Assembly: GCF_013870515.1 (NCBI RefSeq)
Contig: NZ_JACBXA010000003.1
Span: 50,469 to 114,468, forward strand
From: Streptomyces albidus (ex Kaewkla and Franco 2022)
GTDB lineage: Bacteria > Actinomycetota > Actinomycetes > Streptomycetales > Streptomycetaceae
Reading direction: 5' to 3'
DNA: 64,000 nt
The notes beneath the pieces were generated by a model. The model had not been told where the DNA came from and ran no database searches. It saw only the letters and a list, made by a program, of their open reading frames with translations. Position numbers and translations under genes: made by a program. Shown here in pieces: positions 60,507 through 64,000 of the stretch. Every line of letters starts with the position of its first letter. Position 1 is the first letter of the stretch.

Positions 60507-61115
60507 TCAGGATCGCGTCCGCTGCCCGGCGACGGTGACCCGGTCGCCGTTGTCCGGTGCCAGGTCGCGCAGCCGGTCGCGCAGGAAGCTGACTCCCCCG
60601 GTCTCGCCGCTGCCCGGCAGGCTGCCGATCATGTGCTCGACCAGTTCCAGGTGCGTGTGGCGCCAGCGCTGTACGGCGTCGCGCAGCTCGTCCAGTTGCC
60701 GGGGCCGCACCGGCCGGTCGCCCCCGCCGGGCGCGGTCAGACGCTCGGTCAGTCGGAACAACTCGTTGAACTGTGTGGACTGCACCCCGCTGGCCGTCCC
60801 GAACCGGTCCCGGAAGTTGTGGAAGTCCTCGCGCCTGAGCGTGCGCCGCAGCAGCGTCAACTGCCCGTCCAGGCTGTCGATCAGCCGGATCGCCCGCTCC
60901 GCCCGGTAGGTGTGGCAGCTCTGTACGCAGCGGCCCGCCTCGAGGTGCCGCAGATCGACGAGGACCTGGCTGAGCAGGGTTTCGGACGCCTGGTGCACGA
61001 CGATGAAGAGGCGTTCGCTGTCACTCAGGTCCTGCTGCTCGGCGGGCGTCATCGGCCGCTGGAGCGACAGGAGTTCGTCCAAGTGCAGGTAGGTCGCATA
61101 GGTCGTGTCGGTCAT
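60507..61115 (-). CDS. Tryptophan 2,3-dioxygenase-like heme protein, short and altered
   Basis: The 202-residue protein keeps the TDO core: YLHLDELLSLQRP, SERLFIVVHQ (distal His41, Phe of the active site), SGVQSTQFNELF and WRHTHLELVEHMIG (proximal heme His155), and GVSFLRD. However, the Arg that binds the tryptophan carboxylate in TDO (in a GFQSLQFR context) is Asn117 here, and the chain is about 80 residues shorter than usual bacterial TDOs. GAGGAGG supports the ATG at 61115. A substrate without a carboxylate, or a non-dioxygenase role in terpenoid tailoring or cyclisation, is possible. Confidence 0.82.
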   Translation of the reverse strand: MTDTTYATYLHLDELLSLQRPMTPAEQQDLSDSERLFIVVHQASETLLSQVLVDLRHLEAGRCVQSCHTYRAERAIRLIDSLDGQLTLLRRTLRREDFHNFRDRFGTASGVQSTQFNELFRLTERLTAPGGGDRPVRPRQLDELRDAVQRWRHTHLELVEHMIGSLPGSGETGGVSFLRDRLRDLAPDNGDRVTVAGQRTRS

Positions 61116-61143
61116 GGGATCGACCTCCTCGGGTGAGACCGCG

Positions 61144-62172
61144 TCAGACCAGCCGGCCGGGTACGGCGAGTTCCGCGAGTGCGTCCCGGTGCTCGCTGGG
61201 CGGGAGTTCCTCCAGCGCCGTCGAGGCGGTCTGCACGTGCTGGTACGAGGTGTCGCGGGATGCCGGGACCCCGTCGTAGGCGTGCACGAGTTCCGACATG
61301 GCCTCGTACCGCTCCTCGGCCGGTGTGACGGTGTCGGCGAGCAACTGCTCGATCTCCCGCTGCTCCCGCTTCGGGGCTCGGGCGTGGGCGATGAGCACGG
61401 GCAGTGTCGGTCGGCCGTTGCGTACATCGGAGATGTGCGGCTTGCCCGCGTGGGTGCCGTCGTAGGCCATCAGGTCGTCTCGTATCTGGTACGCGATGCC
61501 CAGCTGGTCGCTGTAGTCGCTGAGCGCCTTGATGGCAGTGTCGTCGCCACCGCCGAGAGTGCCGCCCACTCCGCACGCCATCCACAGAAGGGCGCCGCTC
61601 TTGTCCCTGATCATGTCGAGGTAGGTCTCGACATGGCAGATGGCACGGCTCATCCGGATCTCCTCGATGGCCGCGCTTCCGATCCGCAGACCTGCCCGGG
61701 ACAGCACGGTGAGCGCCGCAGCGACCCGTTCGGCGGGCGCGCCCGCCTCGTGGCACTCGGCGAGGGCGGCGAAGCCGTGGAAGAAGAGTCCGTCGCCGCC
61801 GACGATCGCCGTCGGCTCCCCGAACACGGCGTGCGCGGCGGGTTTCGCGCGTCGTTGCCCGTCGTGGTCGATGATGTCGTCGTGCATCATCGCGCCGACC
61901 TGCACGCACTCCAGCGCCACCGCGGCGGGCAGCGTGGTCTTCGTGTCACCCCCCACCGCGAGGCTGGACCGGATGGCGAGCCAGGGCCCCATCATCTTGC
62001 CGAAGGGCACCAGGCCGAAGCGCACCACTTCGTCGAGGCCCGGAACACCACTCGGCCAACGGTCCTCCACCTCGGCCCGCAACAGCGTGGCGACCTCGGT
62101 GTCGGCGACCTGCGGCACATCGATGTCCGTCATGAACTCGACGCTAGGGACGCCTGCGTTGCTTGTCTTCAC
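61144..62172 (-). CDS. Polyprenyl diphosphate synthase, second copy
   Basis: The 342-residue prenyltransferase has MMHDDIIDHD and YQIRDDLMAYDG as Asp-rich motifs. The residues upstream of the first motif (GAMMH, with Ala and Gly at -4 and -5) are small, which in this family permits long products (C20-C25 or more). The GTG at 62172 overlaps the stop of the upstream regulator (GTGA), although the ATG at 62133 is also possible. The gene is the first enzyme gene after the regulator. Confidence 0.9.
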   Translation of the reverse strand: MKTSNAGVPSVEFMTDIDVPQVADTEVATLLRAEVEDRWPSGVPGLDEVVRFGLVPFGKMMGPWLAIRSSLAVGGDTKTTLPAAVALECVQVGAMMHDDIIDHDGQRRAKPAAHAVFGEPTAIVGGDGLFFHGFAALAECHEAGAPAERVAAALTVLSRAGLRIGSAAIEEIRMSRAICHVETYLDMIRDKSGALLWMACGVGGTLGGGDDTAIKALSDYSDQLGIAYQIRDDLMAYDGTHAGKPHISDVRNGRPTLPVLIAHARAPKREQREIEQLLADTVTPAEERYEAMSELVHAYDGVPASRDTSYQHVQTASTALEELPPSEHRDALAELAVPGRLV

Positions 62173-64000
62173 ACGTCGGCGACGTGGGCCCGAGTGGGAC
62201 CCTGGACTGGCATCTTTGATCCGGGCAGAGGCCCGATCCGTGTCCAGCCCGCCTCCTGGGGCAGCCGTCCTTCCAGGCTGGCGGCGGCGAGTTCGACGCG
62301 GGAGCGGCAGCCGGTGCGGGCGAACAGCCGGGTCAGGCAGTACTCCACGGTCTTCTCGCTGACCTGGAGTCGCAGTGCGATCTGACGGTTCGTCAGGCCG
62401 TTCTGGATCAGTTCGATGACGCGCCGCTCGGTGTCGGCCGGTTTCTGCCGCCGGCCCCGGGAGCGCGGCGCCGGCACCCCGCGTTCCCGGGTCACCGTAC
62501 GGATGCGCTCAAGCAGCGCCGAAGCGCCGCAGCGGACGGCAAGTTCGTGGGCCTCGCGCAGCCATGGGCGCGGGTCGTCGGCGAACTGTGCGGCCGCGAG
62601 GCAGAACTCCACCAGGGACGGCAAGTCCCCCCTGCCGCGCGCCAGATCGGCCGCCACCTCGATGTGGACGGGGCCGCGGTCCATCAGGGAACGCGCCATG
62701 AACACGTCCTCCACCATGTGCGCCCAGGCGCCCTGGCGGTGGGTGTACTCGATCACCTCCAGCAGCGTCTCGGCAGCCACCTGGTCGTCGATGAACACAG
62801 CGGTCCGAATCGCGCGCATGAGCAGCAGGTCAAGGCCCGGGCGCCGTCCGGCCCTGGACAGCCAGCGGCAGGCACGGACGGCCAGCTGCACCGCGCGGTC
62901 GTCCTCGCCCATGCAGCTGAGCAGGCCGATTCTGGCCCAGGCGCGCAGGGCCGCGAACTTGGGCACCGGCGCGGCGTCGGCCAGCCATTCGGAGGCCTGC
63001 TGGAACTCACCGCGGGCGGCGCAGATGTCGGCCGCGAACAGCCGGGCGGGTTGGTGCACCAACGTCTGCCTGGCGCCGGAGAGTTCGAGCTCACGCACCG
63101 CGGACATCGCCTGAGACCAGTCGGCCTCGCTGTAACTCCGCACGACCCGGCTGTAGGTACCGAGCACGCCGCCGGCGGGCACGCGGTACCCGGCCCCGAA
63201 CACGATCTTCGCCATGGTGGCCATGTCGATCACCGAGGCGGCCCTTTGCAGCCTCTCCAACTCCGGGGACGGCGCCCACCCGGCCCGCTGCCAGGCTCCC
63301 AGACAGCCGGCGGGGTCCTCGTCCAGCGCGCTGCGCATCACGTCGATGTGCTTGTTCGAGATCAACTCCGCACCGCCGTCGGGGACTTCGGGGCGGGACG
63401 GGGCGCTGCGGGCCGGCGGGGTGCTCGGAGCGGTCAGGACGGGTACGTCGGGTGCTCCCGCCACAGCAGGCGCACCAGCCGTGGACGACTCGGCCGGATC
63501 AGCCGCCGACGACTCGGCCGAAGCGGGCGCCTCAGTGGACCCCTCCTCGGCAGCGGCGGCAGGCGACCCCGTGGTCAGGGAGCCGCCGAACCACCACGCG
63601 GCGAAGCCGTTCCGCTCGTTGCCGAGAATCTGCTCGTCCAGGAGGGCCCGAACGGGTTCCTCGGGTGGGATTTCGCCCGTGTGCAGGGCGAGCAGACCGG
63701 CGGCGAGGCGGATGCGGGGCAGTGAGGCGGGCGTGCAGCCTTCCGCCGCGTATCGGGTGAGGGGTTCGCGCAGCAGGTCGTACTGGCCCGAGCGGGCCAC
63801 CAGAGTGGTCAGGCGGGCGAGCGCATCGGTGTGTTCCGGTCCCCTGGCAGGTAGTTGGCGCAGCGCTGCCGCGCACCACAGCGCCGCACGTTCGGGCTGA
63901 TCCGGTGCGGCGGCGTCGCCCAGCCCCAGCAGCCATCCGACCGCCTCCCCGTCGAGGGGGACGACCGAGCCGCCGCGCGCGAGGTGGTCGGCGAGCACTG
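62169..64000 (-). CDS. LAL-type LuxR transcriptional regulator, partial
   Basis: The visible 609 residues are the C-terminal part of a large regulator: helical repeats with an Ala/Pro/Ser-rich insert (about visible residues 145-210), then a LuxR helix-turn-helix, ERRVIELIQNGLTNRQIALR followed by LQVSEKTVEYCLTRLF. The N-terminal ATPase expected of LAL proteins lies beyond the window. It ends in a GTGA overlap with the prenyl-synthase gene, so it is translated with the cluster and probably activates it. Confidence 0.85.
   Translation of the reverse strand, partial: VLADHLARGGSVVPLDGEAVGWLLGLGDAAAPDQPERAALWCAAALRQLPARGPEHTDALARLTTLVARSGQYDLLREPLTRYAAEGCTPASLPRIRLAAGLLALHTGEIPPEEPVRALLDEQILGNERNGFAAWWFGGSLTTGSPAAAAEEGSTEAPASAESSAADPAESSTAGAPAVAGAPDVPVLTAPSTPPARSAPSRPEVPDGGAELISNKHIDVMRSALDEDPAGCLGAWQRAGWAPSPELERLQRAASVIDMATMAKIVFGAGYRVPAGGVLGTYSRVVRSYSEADWSQAMSAVRELELSGARQTLVHQPARLFAADICAARGEFQQASEWLADAAPVPKFAALRAWARIGLLSCMGEDDRAVQLAVRACRWLSRAGRRPGLDLLLMRAIRTAVFIDDQVAAETLLEVIEYTHRQGAWAHMVEDVFMARSLMDRGPVHIEVAADLARGRGDLPSLVEFCLAAAQFADDPRPWLREAHELAVRCGASALLERIRTVTRERGVPAPRSRGRRQKPADTERRVIELIQNGLTNRQIALRLQVSEKTVEYCLTRLFARTGCRSRVELAAASLEGRLPQEAGWTRIGPLPGSKMPVQGPTRAHVADV

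Overview
The window is high-G+C actinobacterial DNA and almost certainly Streptomyces. Third-codon-position G/C is very strong, GTG starts and 4-base ATGA/GTGA gene overlaps are common, and the gene families are typical of the genus: ANTAR-domain regulators, a nitrate/nitrite-type sensor kinase with a roadblock partner, DUF5997, DUF6487-like zinc ribbons, LuxR/LAL regulators and a terpenoid cluster. No rRNA, tRNA, CRISPR array, insertion sequence or replication origin was seen. All calls come from reading the sequence; no database search was run.

Layout. 1-1.4 kb: the tail of a short-chain dehydrogenase and an ATP-grasp ligase. 1.9-9.9 kb: a sensor kinase and roadblock protein run straight into a complete ABC importer of the branched-chain amino acid/amide type (lipoprotein, fused permease, two ATPases), closed by a hairpin terminator. 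10.2-13.2 kb: a flavin monooxygenase and a PLP aminotransferase with near-identical leaders. 13.7-16.8 kb: a membrane protein, an epoxide hydrolase and an aldo/keto reductase. 16.9-21.4 kb: a three-subunit molybdenum hydroxylase of PaoABC type, divergent from a TetR regulator with a twin palindromic operator. 21.7-30.4 kb: small regulators and accessory genes (three ANTAR proteins, a PQQ-repeat membrane protein, a phosphotransferase, a LysR regulator with a clear operator, small zinc-ribbon proteins) and a P-loop gene remnant. 30.5-33.7 kb: a dGTPase-like enzyme and an MFS exporter. 34.3-37.9 kb: a three-gene signalling operon made of a response regulator, an Asp/Gly-rich exported protein, and one polypeptide that joins a Ser/Thr kinase to a transmembrane histidine kinase. 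38-45.7 kb: hydrolase, glycosyltransferase, LysR-like sensor/DUF5997 pair, Nudix protein, flavin reductase, a nitroreductase gene broken by an amber codon, and an IclR regulator.

46-64 kb (running off the right edge) is a terpenoid biosynthetic cluster. On the + strand, ispH-dxs-ispG duplicate three steps of the MEP pathway and are followed by a LuxR-type regulator. Facing them is a long, tightly packed minus-strand operon. In transcription order it holds a LAL-type regulator, a polyprenyl diphosphate synthase, a short tryptophan-2,3-dioxygenase-like protein lacking the substrate-carboxylate arginine, an FAD epoxidase-like enzyme, a tiny coupled ORF, a second polyprenyl diphosphate synthase, a P450 with its own ferredoxin and ferredoxin reductase, an FAD hydroxylase, an epoxide-hydrolase/NTF2-fold protein, a group D flavin monooxygenase-like protein, and a seven-helix protein resembling Pyr4-type membrane terpene cyclases. 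No class I terpene synthase, squalene-hopene-type cyclase or aromatic prenyltransferase is visible. The likely logic is therefore precursor supply, long prenyl diphosphate, terminal epoxidation, protonation-initiated cyclisation by the membrane cyclase, and oxidative tailoring. That order is inference.

The strongest candidates for undescribed biology are this cluster with its altered TDO-like protein, and the Ser/Thr-kinase-histidine-kinase fusion operon.
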